Of a stretch of 64,000 nt of DNA, positions 26,889 to 36,535 are shown in pieces. The notes beneath the pieces were generated by a model. That model had not been told where the DNA came from. It did not search any database and saw only the letters and a list, made by a program, of their open reading frames with translations. Position 1 is the stretch's first letter; every line of letters starts with the position of its first letter. Origin of the DNA: Kangiella sp. HZ709 (GTDB lineage Bacteria; Pseudomonadota; Gammaproteobacteria; Enterobacterales; Kangiellaceae); NCBI RefSeq assembly GCF_009674675.1, contig NZ_WKJC01000001.1, forward strand, positions 1,805,031 through 1,869,030, given 5' to 3'. A program made the position numbers and the translations under genes.

Positions 26889-27782
26889 CTAATTAATTAC
26901 ACCCTGATCTGCTTCTGAAATCAGTAACTCCATAATCTGCTGTCGATTAAAGATTTCTTTGTTACTACAAAAATCGCAAACCATTTCGATTTCATTTTGT
27001 TCTTCTACTAAACTGACCAGTTCAGCAGGATCTAATGTTGTGAGCGCCGCCATATTACGTTCCCTCGAGCAGCTACATTCGAACTTCAAGGTCTTTTCGG
27101 GGTAAATGCTAACTTCATCTTGGTGGAATAAGCGATATAAAAGCTCTTCATGACTGAGTTCAAATGCTTCTTCTTGCTTTACGGTTTCAGTAAGCGCAGT
27201 GACGTGTTCAAAGGCTTGTTGGGTGTCTTCATTACCGATACTTGAGTCAGCTGCTTGCGGTAGCGTCTGAATGAAAATACCAAAGGCTTTATGATGATCA
27301 GCAAAAATTTTGATATGAGTTGGTAGCTGTTCAGACATATTAAAGTAATCTTCCAAGCACTCTGCCAATGTCATTTGATCTAAAGGTACTACTCCCTGAT
27401 AGCGCTGTCCTTTATCAGGATCGATAGTGATGGCTAGCTGGCCATTAGCTACCCATTGCTTAAAATTAAAGGGATCACTATTGATTAAGTGTTCATATTC
27501 TTCATTGATATGTAATAAACCGCGCATACGGCCTTGATTATCACATTCAACTAAAAGTAGTTTGATTACCGATGCGCTTTGCAACTGTAGCGATACTCTT
27601 CCTTCAATCTTGATAATATCGGCTAATAAACAACAAGCCGCTAATGACTCGGCCAATAAATGACGTACTTCTTTAGGATATTGATGCTGATCACAAATGG
27701 TATCAATTGTCTTGGTCAAAGAGATAATTTCGCCACGAATAGGTAATTCGGCAAAACTAAAACGCTGTATATTGTCACTCAT
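26889..27782 (-). CDS. hslO: redox-regulated chaperone Hsp33
   Basis: Holdase activated by oxidative unfolding. 297 residues. The C-terminal zinc switch is intact: CSC in LKFECSCSRERN and CDFC in MVCDFCSNKE, giving CXC...CXXC. The N-terminal chaperone domain includes VRHLLAESLAACCLLAD. It is convergent with envZ across only 8 nt, with no hairpin between. It follows hslR on the same strand by 42 nt, the order often seen in gammaproteobacteria. Confidence 0.94.
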   Translation of the reverse strand: MSDNIQRFSFAELPIRGEIISLTKTIDTICDQHQYPKEVRHLLAESLAACCLLADIIKIEGRVSLQLQSASVIKLLLVECDNQGRMRGLLHINEEYEHLINSDPFNFKQWVANGQLAITIDPDKGQRYQGVVPLDQMTLAECLEDYFNMSEQLPTHIKIFADHHKAFGIFIQTLPQAADSSIGNEDTQQAFEHVTALTETVKQEEAFELSHEELLYRLFHQDEVSIYPEKTLKFECSCSRERNMAALTTLDPAELVSLVEEQNEIEMVCDFCSNKEIFNRQQIMELLISEADQGVIN

Positions 27783-27824
27783 GGCTAAAAGTCATTCTAG
27801 AATGGTAGGCTAATTATATAAGAC

Positions 27825-28196
27825 TTATTCCTGCTCGCGAAGAAATTTATGAATTTGTCGCCTTTGCTTTTTATCCGGTTTAGTATTAGAAAAGGGCATG
27901 GATTGACGTTGCGCTTTCAATTCTTCGCGTTTCGCAATGCTTTCAGAGGTTTCTCGGTACAATTTTTGAGCAGTTGCAGCAGGCCCTCTTTGTTCAGATA
28001 AGTCTAGCACTTCAACTGTCTTTTGCTGGTGACCTTGCATTAAGCGTATTTCCATACCAACTATTACCTGACGGTTGGCTTTGCCTTTAATGCCATCACA
28101 GTGGACTTTGCCGCCGTCGATAGCTTTCTTGGCAATCGAGCGGGTTTTATAAAATCGAGCTGCCCAAAGCCATTTATCTAATCGAGTTGTTTCCAT
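27825..28196 (-). CDS. hslR: ribosome-associated heat shock protein Hsp15
   Basis: S4-domain protein that recycles 50S subunits carrying stalled nascent chains. 123 residues: S4 fold at the N-terminus (RLDKWLWAARFYKTRSIAKKAIDGGKV), then a basic helical tail with many Lys/Arg and Gln. Partner of hslO in a probable two-gene heat-shock unit. The region between this gene and gspC (28197-28430) must hold divergent promoters, but I see no clear consensus. Confidence 0.93.
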   Translation of the reverse strand: METTRLDKWLWAARFYKTRSIAKKAIDGGKVHCDGIKGKANRQVIVGMEIRLMQGHQQKTVEVLDLSEQRGPAATAQKLYRETSESIAKREELKAQRQSMPFSNTKPDKKQRRQIHKFLREQE

Positions 28197-28430
28197 CTTA
28201 TTCCGCTACAATTGGTTCGGTTGTGCTGACTGTTGAATGACTAATCTATAAGTTTCTTTACAGACCCTAGACTTGCTTTATCACTGCCAGCATGGGAAGA
28301 TTTCAGTATAAAGGTAATCAATAGCAAAAGTTCAGATTAGTTACAATTATCTAATAATATAAAATAACAATATATGCCACAATGGCTTAATATCAGTACT
28401 AGGGATAGTAAGTAATCTTTTAACTTAATA

Positions 28431-29390
28431 ATGAATAAATCAAATCAGAATATTATCAACTTTTGGAAAAGTAATAGCGGCATGCTAACCAAAGCTGTTG
28501 CCGGATTGTTATTATTACTGGCTTTGTATGTGTTAGCCAAAATAGTTTGGTTATGGGTTGATTACAGTCAACCTAAAACTGTTACTTCGACCAACCTCAG
28601 AACAATAAAAGCTCCGTCCAAGAATAAAGTTAATGTCAACAAAATTGTCCAAATGCATTTATTTGGCGAAGCTAATGCCGTTGCTGAGGTCGAAGAAGAA
28701 GTGACTGGAGAAACCAACCTAAGTTTGAAGTTGATAGGGGTTTATGTTGATCCCGAAGAACCGTTAAGTAGCGCCATTATCAGAAGTGGCAATAATGAGA
28801 AAGTCTACTGGATTGGCGATAACCTAGAAGGTGTTGGAAGTAGTAAAGTTGAGCTAAGAAAGGTCGAGCCGCTAAGAGTGATCATAAGGAACAACGGCAG
28901 AAACGAAACATTAACTTTGTTAGAGCAGCTCAATAAAGATGTGTTAGCTTCTGGCGAAAAGAAAGATGAAGAAGCAGACTCAAAAACCATTGATAAGCGT
29001 AAAGATAGCCAATTGGCGCGCGACTTGAATGATATTCGTAAGAAATTAAGTCAAAGCCCACAATCTTTTAATGACTTAGCTAAGTTTCAGGTGGTCACCG
29101 ATAATACCGGTCAAGTCTCCGGCTTTAAAGTTGCTCCTGGCAAAGATCCAAGGTTGTTTAGCAGATTAGGTTTGCGTAGAAATGACGTCGTTACTTCTAT
29201 TAATGGACAGTCTTTAAATAGCCAAGCGTACTGGACTTTGTTAGATCAAATGCAAACAGCTGAATCTTTGGATATCACTGTTGAGCGAAATGGTCGTCCG
29301 GTGAGATTGCTATTAAATTTAGGCACTCCAGATTTGAATCAGCCGAAAGAAGAGCGCAAACCAGATAATCGAGACTTAAAAATTCAATAG
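28431..29390 (+). CDS. gspC: type II secretion system protein GspC
   Basis: Inner-membrane protein that links the secretin to the cytoplasmic membrane platform and takes part in substrate choice. 319 residues: one anchor (about 20-42), a homology region domain with LKLIGVYVDPEEPLSSAII at about 100-120, a charged linker (about 170-200), and a C-terminal PDZ domain (LFSRLGLRRNDVVTSINGQSL) at about 235-305. First gene of the gspC-N operon; 107 nt separate it from gspD. Confidence 0.93.
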   Translation: MNKSNQNIINFWKSNSGMLTKAVAGLLLLLALYVLAKIVWLWVDYSQPKTVTSTNLRTIKAPSKNKVNVNKIVQMHLFGEANAVAEVEEEVTGETNLSLKLIGVYVDPEEPLSSAIIRSGNNEKVYWIGDNLEGVGSSKVELRKVEPLRVIIRNNGRNETLTLLEQLNKDVLASGEKKDEEADSKTIDKRKDSQLARDLNDIRKKLSQSPQSFNDLAKFQVVTDNTGQVSGFKVAPGKDPRLFSRLGLRRNDVVTSINGQSLNSQAYWTLLDQMQTAESLDITVERNGRPVRLLLNLGTPDLNQPKEERKPDNRDLKIQ

Positions 29391-29497
29391 CTATAGCTAG
29401 AGATTTTATATTGAAACCTTTTTAAGTTAACAATTTTTTAAGAAACAATTATTAGAGAATAGTTTTTAGGGATAAAAACGCACCCAGAGTAGAGAGT

Positions 29498-31576
29498 ATG
29501 AAGATTAGAAATCAATTAATAACAACAACTGTGAGTCTAGGGTTGCTGCTTGCTTCTATTTCAGCAGATGCGGCCCGTTTGAACGTGCGTGATGCGGATA
29601 TACGGGAAGTGGTTGAAACGGTTGCCAGAATCACGGGTAAAAACATGATTGTTGATCCGCGAGTTTCACAAAAGAAGATCACCATTATCTCCAATCAAGA
29701 TAGCAGTAAAGATGATATCTATCTGATGTTTTTAGCGACATTAAAAATTCATGGCTTCCAAGCGATTAACGTGGATAAAAATACGGTTAAAATTATTCAA
29801 GAAGCTAAAGCTCGCTCTGAGCCAGGTCCGGTTAACCCGTCTAATCCTAAACGGCTGGGTGATACTTATATCACGCAAGTGATCCCCGTAAACAATGTTA
29901 ACGCACAGCAGTTGGTTAATGTATTACGTCCTATGGTCTCAACTACCTCAGGCCAGATGCTAGCGGTACAAGGCACTAACACCATCATTTTGCATGATTC
30001 GGCAACTAACGTTAATCGTTTAAAAGATATTATTGCTAGAACCGATAAAGCAAACGATGAAGAAATTGAAGTGATTCCGTTAAAGCATGCTTCAGCTACT
30101 GAAGTGGTCAGAATTCTTGAATCTATTTCCAAGGATAAAGGTGGTCAGCAGCAAGTCAATCAAAGCCAAGTACCAAAGTTTGTAGCTGATGAACGCATGA
30201 ATACAATTCTTTTGAGCGCGACAGAGAAAACTCGCATTCGCTTAAGAGCTTTAATTGCTAATTTAGATCGTCAACAAGAAACTGCCGGTAACACCAAAAC
30301 TATTTTCTTAAAATACGCTAAAGCCGATGAAGTTAAAGAAGTATTATCGGGTATTGGTGAGTATAAACAAAAAGAAGAGTCAGGCGCTGCCGGTCAAGCG
30401 GCGGCTAGAAGTACTAAATCTTTATTTAGTATTCAGTCGCACGAAGAAACCAATGCATTAGTTCTTACTGCACCACCCGATATGATGCGAGAATTTGAGT
30501 CGGTTGTACGCAGTTTAGATATTCGTCGTAAGCAAGTTCACGTTGAAGCGATTATTGTTGAGATATCCGATCGAAAAGCACGTGAATTAGGTATTCAGTG
30601 GCTGTTTGCTCCTTCAGGGGATGATGGCACTTATCCAGCAGGTATTGTTAATTTTGGTTCAATAGGACAAGTAGCTGGAGGTGCAATTGCTGCGCGTGGT
30701 ACTGAAGAGGAAATCTTTACTCGCGATCCTGATACAGGAGTTATTACTGGGACAGAAACTATTCGTAACCAAGGTGATAATGGTGTTGCTTTGGCAGAAG
30801 CACTAGGCGGTTTATCCGGCGCTGGTATTGGTTTATCTAGAATTTCTAATTCAGGTTTAAGCTGGGGTGCTTTTATTACTGCTTTAGAAGGAGTAACAGA
30901 CTCTAATACTTTAGCTCGTCCTAGCATTACTACCTTGGATAATACCGAAGCTGAGTTTAGTGCTGGTCAAGAAATACCAATTATTACAGGCTCAACTTTG
31001 GGTAATAATAACTCCAACCCATTCCAGAATGTTGATCGGAAAGATATTGGTGTGTCTTTAAAAATTAAACCGCAGATTAACGAAGGTGATCATGTGCGTT
31101 TAGATATTGAGCAAGAAGTCTCTTCATTAGCAGGTACTACGCAGGTAGATGTTGTGACCAATAAACGTAAGGTAAAAACTTCTGTGTTGGTACCAGATGG
31201 CGGCATGGTGGTATTAGGAGGCTTGATTGATGACACTATTAATGAGAGTGAACAAAAAGTGCCATTATTGGGTGATATTCCCTTACTAGGTAACTTATTT
31301 AAATCTCGCGGCACTACTAAAGAAAAACGTAACTTGATGGTGTTTATTCATCCAAGAGTACTTAAAGATGATGCTGAGTTAAAAAGAATTAGTTCAGCAA
31401 AGTACAGTTACATGCGTGCGCAACAACTGCAAAAGCTTGCCGATGGTATCAACTTAATGCCGGAAGAAGATGCGCATGTGATGCCAACATACGATGAAGC
31501 GTTAATTTTGCCGCCAAGTTTTGAAGAATACCTGGACCAAGATTCAAAAAAAGACAATAAAGAAGATAAAGAGTAG
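29498..31576 (+). CDS. gspD: type II secretion system secretin GspD
   Basis: Outer-membrane channel of the type II system. 692 residues: signal peptide (about 1-25, ending ADA-A), N0 domain (RLNVRDADIREVVETVARITGKN), three N-domains to about residue 340, and the secretin domain with LARPSITTLDNTEAEFSAGQEIP, VDRKDIGVSLKIKPQINEGD, and the end VPLLGDIPLLGNLFKSRGT. The C-terminal tail is acidic. An insertion of Gly/Ala-rich text (about residues 365-450) corresponds to the variable gate loop. Coupled to gspE by 6 nt. Confidence 0.96.
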   Translation: MKIRNQLITTTVSLGLLLASISADAARLNVRDADIREVVETVARITGKNMIVDPRVSQKKITIISNQDSSKDDIYLMFLATLKIHGFQAINVDKNTVKIIQEAKARSEPGPVNPSNPKRLGDTYITQVIPVNNVNAQQLVNVLRPMVSTTSGQMLAVQGTNTIILHDSATNVNRLKDIIARTDKANDEEIEVIPLKHASATEVVRILESISKDKGGQQQVNQSQVPKFVADERMNTILLSATEKTRIRLRALIANLDRQQETAGNTKTIFLKYAKADEVKEVLSGIGEYKQKEESGAAGQAAARSTKSLFSIQSHEETNALVLTAPPDMMREFESVVRSLDIRRKQVHVEAIIVEISDRKARELGIQWLFAPSGDDGTYPAGIVNFGSIGQVAGGAIAARGTEEEIFTRDPDTGVITGTETIRNQGDNGVALAEALGGLSGAGIGLSRISNSGLSWGAFITALEGVTDSNTLARPSITTLDNTEAEFSAGQEIPIITGSTLGNNNSNPFQNVDRKDIGVSLKIKPQINEGDHVRLDIEQEVSSLAGTTQVDVVTNKRKVKTSVLVPDGGMVVLGGLIDDTINESEQKVPLLGDIPLLGNLFKSRGTTKEKRNLMVFIHPRVLKDDAELKRISSAKYSYMRAQQLQKLADGINLMPEEDAHVMPTYDEALILPPSFEEYLDQDSKKDNKEDKE

Positions 31577-31582
31577 TTCGTT

Positions 31583-33100
31583 ATGTCTGAACAATTGTCC
31601 TCTGAATTAGAAATGGCTGAATCTATCTTTGATAGCTTTAGACCTTTACCATTTAGCTTTGCCAAGCGACATGGTGTTTTTTTGATGCAAAGTGAAGCGG
31701 GTTTGAATTGCTTTTTAAGAGACGGTACTGCTCCTACTGCCTTGCTAGAGGTTAAGCGTCATTACAATCAACATTTTGATGTCATCAAACTTAACGAAGA
31801 TGATTTTGAATCTCAACTAAGTGCTTATTATCAATCAGGGACTGGTGGTGCCCAGCAAGCAATGGATGATTTGGGCGAAGAAATAGACTTGTTCAAATTG
31901 GCAGAGGAACTTCCAGAAACAGAAGATTTATTAGAAGCGGAAGATGATGCGCCAATCATTAAATTGATTAATGCTTTGTTGACCCAAGCGATTAAAGAAA
32001 ATGCGTCTGATATTCATATTGAAACTTTCGAGAAAACTTTATCCGTTCGTTTTAGAGTAGATGGTGTTTTAAGAGAAGTCTTGCAGCCCAGTCGAAAGTT
32101 AGCGCCTTTATTAGTTTCGCGTATTAAAGTTATGGCGAAACTCGACATTGCTGAAAAACGAGTACCGCAAGATGGTCGTATCGCTTTACGTATTGCCAAT
32201 CGTGCAGTCGATGTGCGTGTTTCCACTATGCCTTCGAGTCATGGCGAGCGGGTGGTCCTACGTTTACTTGATAAAGAAGCCGGTCGCTTAGAGTTTTCTC
32301 ACCTAGGTATGCAGCAAGCAAGTATGGATTTAATGAGTGCTTTATTACATAAACCTCATGGAATTATTTTGGTTACTGGTCCAACGGGTTCAGGTAAAAC
32401 AACGACGTTGTATGCAGGTCTTTCGTTACTAAATAATTCGAGCCGCAACATTTTAACGGTTGAAGATCCGATTGAGTATTTAATAGACGGCATTGGTCAG
32501 ACTCAGGTCAATCCGAAAGTTGATATGACCTTTGCCCGAGGTTTGCGTGCTATTTTACGTCAAGATCCAGATGTAGTAATGGTTGGCGAGATCCGTGATT
32601 TAGAAACTGCGCAAATAGCAGTGCAGGCATCTTTAACCGGTCACTTGGTATTATCGACGTTGCATACCAATACTGCAGTGGGCGCGGTTACTCGTATGCA
32701 AGATATGGGTGTAGAGCCATTTTTATTATCCTCTTCTATCTTAGGCGTGTTGGCACAGCGTTTGGTAAGAAGGTTATGTCCTGAGTGTAAGAGAGCTGAG
32801 ACTGCTAATGATAAAGAGTGTGAATTAATGGGTTTTGATCCAAGCAATCCGCCGACCATTTATCATCCGGTAGGTTGTGATGCTTGTAGTCATCGTGGCT
32901 ATAACGGTCGCCAGGGTATTTATGAATTATTAGTGGTTGATGAAACGATGCGTACCATGATTCATGACAACACCAGTGAGCAAGAAATGGAGCGGCATGC
33001 CCGCAAAGCGACACCAGGAATTCGCTCTGATGGACGCGACCGAGTGTTGCAAGGAATCACCACAGTAGAAGAAGTCTTACGTGTAACGCGAGAAGATTAA
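31583..33100 (+). CDS. gspE: type II secretion system ATPase GspE
   Basis: Cytoplasmic secretion ATPase that drives pseudopilus assembly. 505 residues. N-terminal domain binds GspL; the core shows Walker [15 protein letters not shown], Asp box (VEDPIEY), Walker [16 protein letters not shown], and a His box ([14 protein letters not shown]). A zinc-binding tetracysteine is present in two pairs, CPEC at about residue 402-405 and CDAC at about 432-435. Normal length. Confidence 0.96.
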   Translation: MSEQLSSELEMAESIFDSFRPLPFSFAKRHGVFLMQSEAGLNCFLRDGTAPTALLEVKRHYNQHFDVIKLNEDDFESQLSAYYQSGTGGAQQAMDDLGEEIDLFKLAEELPETEDLLEAEDDAPIIKLINALLTQAIKENASDIHIETFEKTLSVRFRVDGVLREVLQPSRKLAPLLVSRIKVMAKLDIAEKRVPQDGRIALRIANRAVDVRVSTMPSSHGERVVLRLLDKEAGRLEFSHLGMQQASMDLMSALLHKPHGIILVTGPTGSGKTTTLYAGLSLLNNSSRNILTVEDPIEYLIDGIGQTQVNPKVDMTFARGLRAILRQDPDVVMVGEIRDLETAQIAVQASLTGHLVLSTLHTNTAVGAVTRMQDMGVEPFLLSSSILGVLAQRLVRRLCPECKRAETANDKECELMGFDPSNPPTIYHPVGCDACSHRGYNGRQGIYELLVVDETMRTMIHDNTSEQEMERHARKATPGIRSDGRDRVLQGITTVEEVLRVTRED

Positions 33101-33125
33101 TGATAGTGAGTAATGGTCTAAGCTA

Positions 33126-34343
33126 ATGGCAGCGTTTGAATATGTAGCATTAAATCCCAAAGGGCGTGAAAAAAAAGGCGTTCTAGAGGCTGATACGCCA
33201 AGGCAAATTCGGCAACAACTGCGTGAGAAAGGTTTTACCCCGCTAGAAGTTTCGCATATTGGTGATACTACTAAATCGAGTAGCAAATCTGGCTTTAGTG
33301 GTAGTTCAATGAAAGTGGCAGACTTAGCATTGATTACCCGCCAATTAGCAACTTTAGTCAAAGCTTCTCTACCGATTGAGGAAGCATTAAAGGCGGTTGC
33401 TGAGCAAACGGAAAGACCAAAAGTAAAAAGCATCATTTTGGGCGTACGCTCTAAAGTGATGGAAGGCCATACACTTGCCGATGGTATGGCGGAATTCCCA
33501 AAAATATTCAACGAATTGTATCGCTCTATGGTTGCTGCTGGCGAAAGAGCAGGGCATTTAGACACAGTCTTAAACCGTTTAGCGGACTACACCGAAAGAC
33601 GCCATAAAATTCGAGGGAAAATTACAGCAGCCTTAGTGTATCCAATAGTGCTAATTACGGTGGCGGTAAGTGTTGTTGTATTATTGATGATTTTCGCAGT
33701 TCCTAAAATTCTTGCCCAATTTACCAATTCAGGACAGGAACTTCCGATCGCTACTAAGATTCTAATTGGTATGAGTGACTTTTTATCATCGTATGCGGGC
33801 TTATTTACGGCAGTTGGAATTCTAGGTGCTATAGTCTTATTTTCTTTATGGTTAAGGAAAACTGAGAATAAACGACGTTGGCACGGAACTCTACTTAAGT
33901 TGCCAGTTCTTGGACGTTTATCGAAAAACTTAAATACTTCACAGTTTTCTAGCACTCTGAGCATTTTGCACTCCAGTGGTGTGCCTTTACTTGAAGCAAT
34001 GAAAATTGGCGGTAAGGTCTTAACTAATTTAAAAATGCGAGAAGCGGTTCATGAAGCTTCGATCAAAGTAAGGGAAGGCGCAAGTCTAAAAAAATCACTG
34101 GAACAAACCAGGTTGTTCCCGCCGATGATGATTCATATGATCGGTAGCGGTGAAGCCAGTGGTGAACTCGAAGATATGTTGCAGCAAGTTTCTGATAATC
34201 AAGAATCTCAATTTGAGAACAGCGTCGATATTGCGCTGAATATAATGGGTCCTATGATTATTTTATTTTTAGGTGGAATGGTATTCTTTATTGTATTGGC
34301 AATGATGTTGCCAATATTTGAATTGACTAGTTCTATCGGTTAA
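33126..34343 (+). CDS. gspF: type II secretion system inner membrane protein GspF
   Basis: Polytopic platform protein that couples GspE motion to the pseudopilus. 405 residues with the two repeated GspF domains (about 70-195 and 275-395) and three membrane helices. Typical segments are LALITRQLATLVKASLPIEEAL, GHTLADGMAEFP, MVAAGERAGHLD, and in the second repeat GVPLLEAMKIG and MIGSGEASGELEDML. It starts 25 nt after gspE. Confidence 0.95.
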   Translation: MAAFEYVALNPKGREKKGVLEADTPRQIRQQLREKGFTPLEVSHIGDTTKSSSKSGFSGSSMKVADLALITRQLATLVKASLPIEEALKAVAEQTERPKVKSIILGVRSKVMEGHTLADGMAEFPKIFNELYRSMVAAGERAGHLDTVLNRLADYTERRHKIRGKITAALVYPIVLITVAVSVVVLLMIFAVPKILAQFTNSGQELPIATKILIGMSDFLSSYAGLFTAVGILGAIVLFSLWLRKTENKRRWHGTLLKLPVLGRLSKNLNTSQFSSTLSILHSSGVPLLEAMKIGGKVLTNLKMREAVHEASIKVREGASLKKSLEQTRLFPPMMIHMIGSGEASGELEDMLQQVSDNQESQFENSVDIALNIMGPMIILFLGGMVFFIVLAMMLPIFELTSSIG

Positions 34344-34367
34344 CACGATTACAGTAAGAGAGAAAAA

Positions 34368-34838
34368 ATGAACAAACAATTTTCAAAAAAAGCGAAGGGT
34401 TTTACTATCACTGAGATTTTGGTTGCACTTGCAATTGTAGCGATTATGTCCACAGTTATCGCAGTAAACTTTTTAGGTAAAACAGAAGAGGCAAAGTTCA
34501 CGCGCGTTAAAGGTGACTTAACTAATTTGCAGTCGGCTTTGATGAGTTATTACAACGATAATGGCTTCTTTCCAACAACCGACCAGGGCTTGAGCGCTTT
34601 AGTGAGTAAGCCAACCCAAGAGCCGGTACCGAATAATTATCAGCGGGGTGGTTATATTTCTGGCGGTGGAGTAGCTAATGACCCTTGGGGAAAACCCTAC
34701 CAATATATTTCTCCAGGCATCGAAAATGATTATGACTTGTTTTCAATGGGTGCTGATGGTCGTACTGGCGGAGAAGGAAAATTCCAAGACATTAGTGTTT
34801 GGAATATGAATGCAATCAATTTTAATGTCGAAAATTAA
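34368..34838 (+). CDS. gspG: major pseudopilin GspG
   Basis: Main subunit of the type II pseudopilus. 156 residues with a prepilin leader ending KAKG before FTITEILVALAIVAI, including the conserved Glu at +5 of the mature protein. The C-terminal fold has the GspG signature (TTDQGLSALV, NDPWGKPYQY, DYDLFSMGADG). A GAGAGAAAA ribosome site precedes ATG 34368. It must be processed by a prepilin peptidase, which is not encoded in this window. Confidence 0.97.
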   Translation: MNKQFSKKAKGFTITEILVALAIVAIMSTVIAVNFLGKTEEAKFTRVKGDLTNLQSALMSYYNDNGFFPTTDQGLSALVSKPTQEPVPNNYQRGGYISGGGVANDPWGKPYQYISPGIENDYDLFSMGADGRTGGEGKFQDISVWNMNAINFNVEN

Positions 34839-35484
34839 AAGCGCACTTCTATGTAGAAAAAAGCCTCAGGCTGGCTTTACTATGCTTGAGGTGGTTATTG
34901 CAATGGCAATCGTAGCTATCATTGCGGTAGGTGCATTTCGATTTTTTGGCTCTAATCACAAAGGCGATCTCAAAAATCATGCCTATAAATTATTGGGTCA
35001 GTTGCAAATAGCTCAAGAAGAGTCAATCATTCGAGGTGTAGACTTTGGATTAAGAGTTGAAGACGACGGTTACTCTTTTTTGATCTATAACCAAGAAAAG
35101 TGGCAGCGCTTAGAAGATCACCAATTTTTAAAAGAGCAAGAATTTAAAGAGCCCTTTGCATTATATGTCAATGTGGATGGGCAAGAGTCATTATTAAAAA
35201 ATGCCGAGCCCGATGAAGACGATAATAAGGGTTCTGATACTGAAGAGGCGACTGACGATTTAGATCTAGAAAATAAAATAAAACTACCTCAAGTGTTTAT
35301 GCTTTCAAGTGGTGAAATGAACGAGTTTGTTTTAACCCTAGGGCTTGATCAAGGTGATGGAGCATTTTATCGCATCAGAGGTAACTATTTAGGCGATTTT
35401 AAAATTAGCCGCGCAGCATTAGAAGGCGATTATCAATCAGATTGGGATAAAGATTTAGATAGAGAAAATTTTTATGTTCAATAA
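34825..35484 (+). CDS. gspH: minor pseudopilin GspH
   Basis: Minor pseudopilin. 219 residues from ATG 34825 (34810 is an in-frame alternative), overlapping the end of gspG. Leader ends PQAG before FTMLEVVIAMAIVAI (Glu at +5). The globular part has a long acidic low-complexity insert, EPDEDDNKGSDTEEATDDLD (about residues 131-150), which makes this protein longer than typical GspH of about 150-180 residues. The insert is flanked by normal beta-strand text and lies in frame. Confidence 0.88.
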   Translation: MSKIKSALLCRKKPQAGFTMLEVVIAMAIVAIIAVGAFRFFGSNHKGDLKNHAYKLLGQLQIAQEESIIRGVDFGLRVEDDGYSFLIYNQEKWQRLEDHQFLKEQEFKEPFALYVNVDGQESLLKNAEPDEDDNKGSDTEEATDDLDLENKIKLPQVFMLSSGEMNEFVLTLGLDQGDGAFYRIRGNYLGDFKISRAALEGDYQSDWDKDLDRENFYVQ

Positions 35485-35848
35485 AAAGCAACAAGGTTTA
35501 ACCTTATTAGAGTTATTAGTAGCAATGTTGATTACGGGGATACTAATTATTCCATTAGTGTATGGTCTTTTTAACTCCAGTGCACACAGCATTACGGCTA
35601 ATAGGGACAAAACATTAGCGAGTTATGTGGCGAAAAATTATATTGCTGAACTGCAACTCGAAGAAAAGTGGCCGTCAGTGGGCTCTAAAGAATCAGAAAT
35701 GGAGCTAGGTAATCGTGAATGGAAAATTCGGCACCAGGTAGTCGAAACAAGTGAAGAAAATTTACGACGTGTCGCGGTATCGGTTTTTTATGGTAAGGAC
35801 GGCACTTTCACTATGACCGGCTTTGTTGGTAATAATGAAAAGAAATAG
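35474..35848 (+). CDS. gspI: minor pseudopilin GspI
   Basis: 124 residues. Prepilin leader ends KQQG before LTLLELLVAMLIT, with Glu at +5 of the mature protein. The compact C-terminal domain contains NYIAELQLEEKWPSVG and WKIRHQVVETSEENLRRV, as in the GspI family. It overlaps gspH by 11 nt at its start, so translation is coupled. It would form the tip complex with GspJ and GspK. Confidence 0.9.
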   Translation: MFNKKQQGLTLLELLVAMLITGILIIPLVYGLFNSSAHSITANRDKTLASYVAKNYIAELQLEEKWPSVGSKESEMELGNREWKIRHQVVETSEENLRRVAVSVFYGKDGTFTMTGFVGNNEKK

Positions 35849-36512
35849 CATGAGATTGGTAAGAGTAAAAGGGTTTAGTTTAACGGAGATATTAATTTCA
35901 TTAGCTATTTTAGGAATTTTTGGACTAGTCGCGATGCAGCTTTTTAATACTGTTCAAGGCACCATGAAATCGAATGAGAAGCAAATTAATCGTCTACGAG
36001 AAATTCAGCTGGCAGTGCGACAAGTAGAAGACGATATTCAACATCTGGTTTTTCGAGAGCGCCGGAATGAGTTTGGCGATAAAGTGGCTTTATTAAGAGG
36101 GAAAACCTCGGCTTCTGATAGTTTTCTAGAGTTTACTCGAACCGGCTGGCGTAACCCGGCAAAATTAGCGCGTAGTAATTTGCAGCATTTAGTTTATCAG
36201 CTGGATGAAGATAGATTAGTTCGAAACCATTGGTTGTACGTGGATAATGCACAAGAAGGGCAAGAATTAAAAAGGCCTATTTTAAGTCAGGTAGAAGAAA
36301 TAAAGTTTGAATTTTTAGAAGAAGATGATGATTGGATAAAAGAGTGGGAAACTGAAGAGAATAACTTAACCGATATGCCAAAAGCCATCAAGGTTACCTT
36401 AACTTTAAAGGACTTAGGCCAGATATTTAGAATATTCCCAATAGCTTCTTTCGCCAATGCTGCAGAAGAGCCAAGAAACCCTGCTCTAGATGACGGCACA
36501 AAAGGTCGTTAG
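35835..36512 (+). CDS. gspJ: minor pseudopilin GspJ
   Basis: 225 residues from ATG 35835 (a TTG at 35823 is also in frame). Leader ends RVKG before FSLTEILISLAILGIFGL, with Glu at +5. The C-terminal domain shows LEFTRTGWRNPAKLARS and QLDEDRLVRNHW, typical of GspJ. It overlaps gspI by 14 nt. The C-terminal tail (about 195-225) is Ala/Glu/Asp-rich. Confidence 0.9.
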   Translation: MKRNSMRLVRVKGFSLTEILISLAILGIFGLVAMQLFNTVQGTMKSNEKQINRLREIQLAVRQVEDDIQHLVFRERRNEFGDKVALLRGKTSASDSFLEFTRTGWRNPAKLARSNLQHLVYQLDEDRLVRNHWLYVDNAQEGQELKRPILSQVEEIKFEFLEEDDDWIKEWETEENNLTDMPKAIKVTLTLKDLGQIFRIFPIASFANAAEEPRNPALDDGTKGR

Positions 36513-36535
36513 TAATTATTATTAATTAAGAACAT

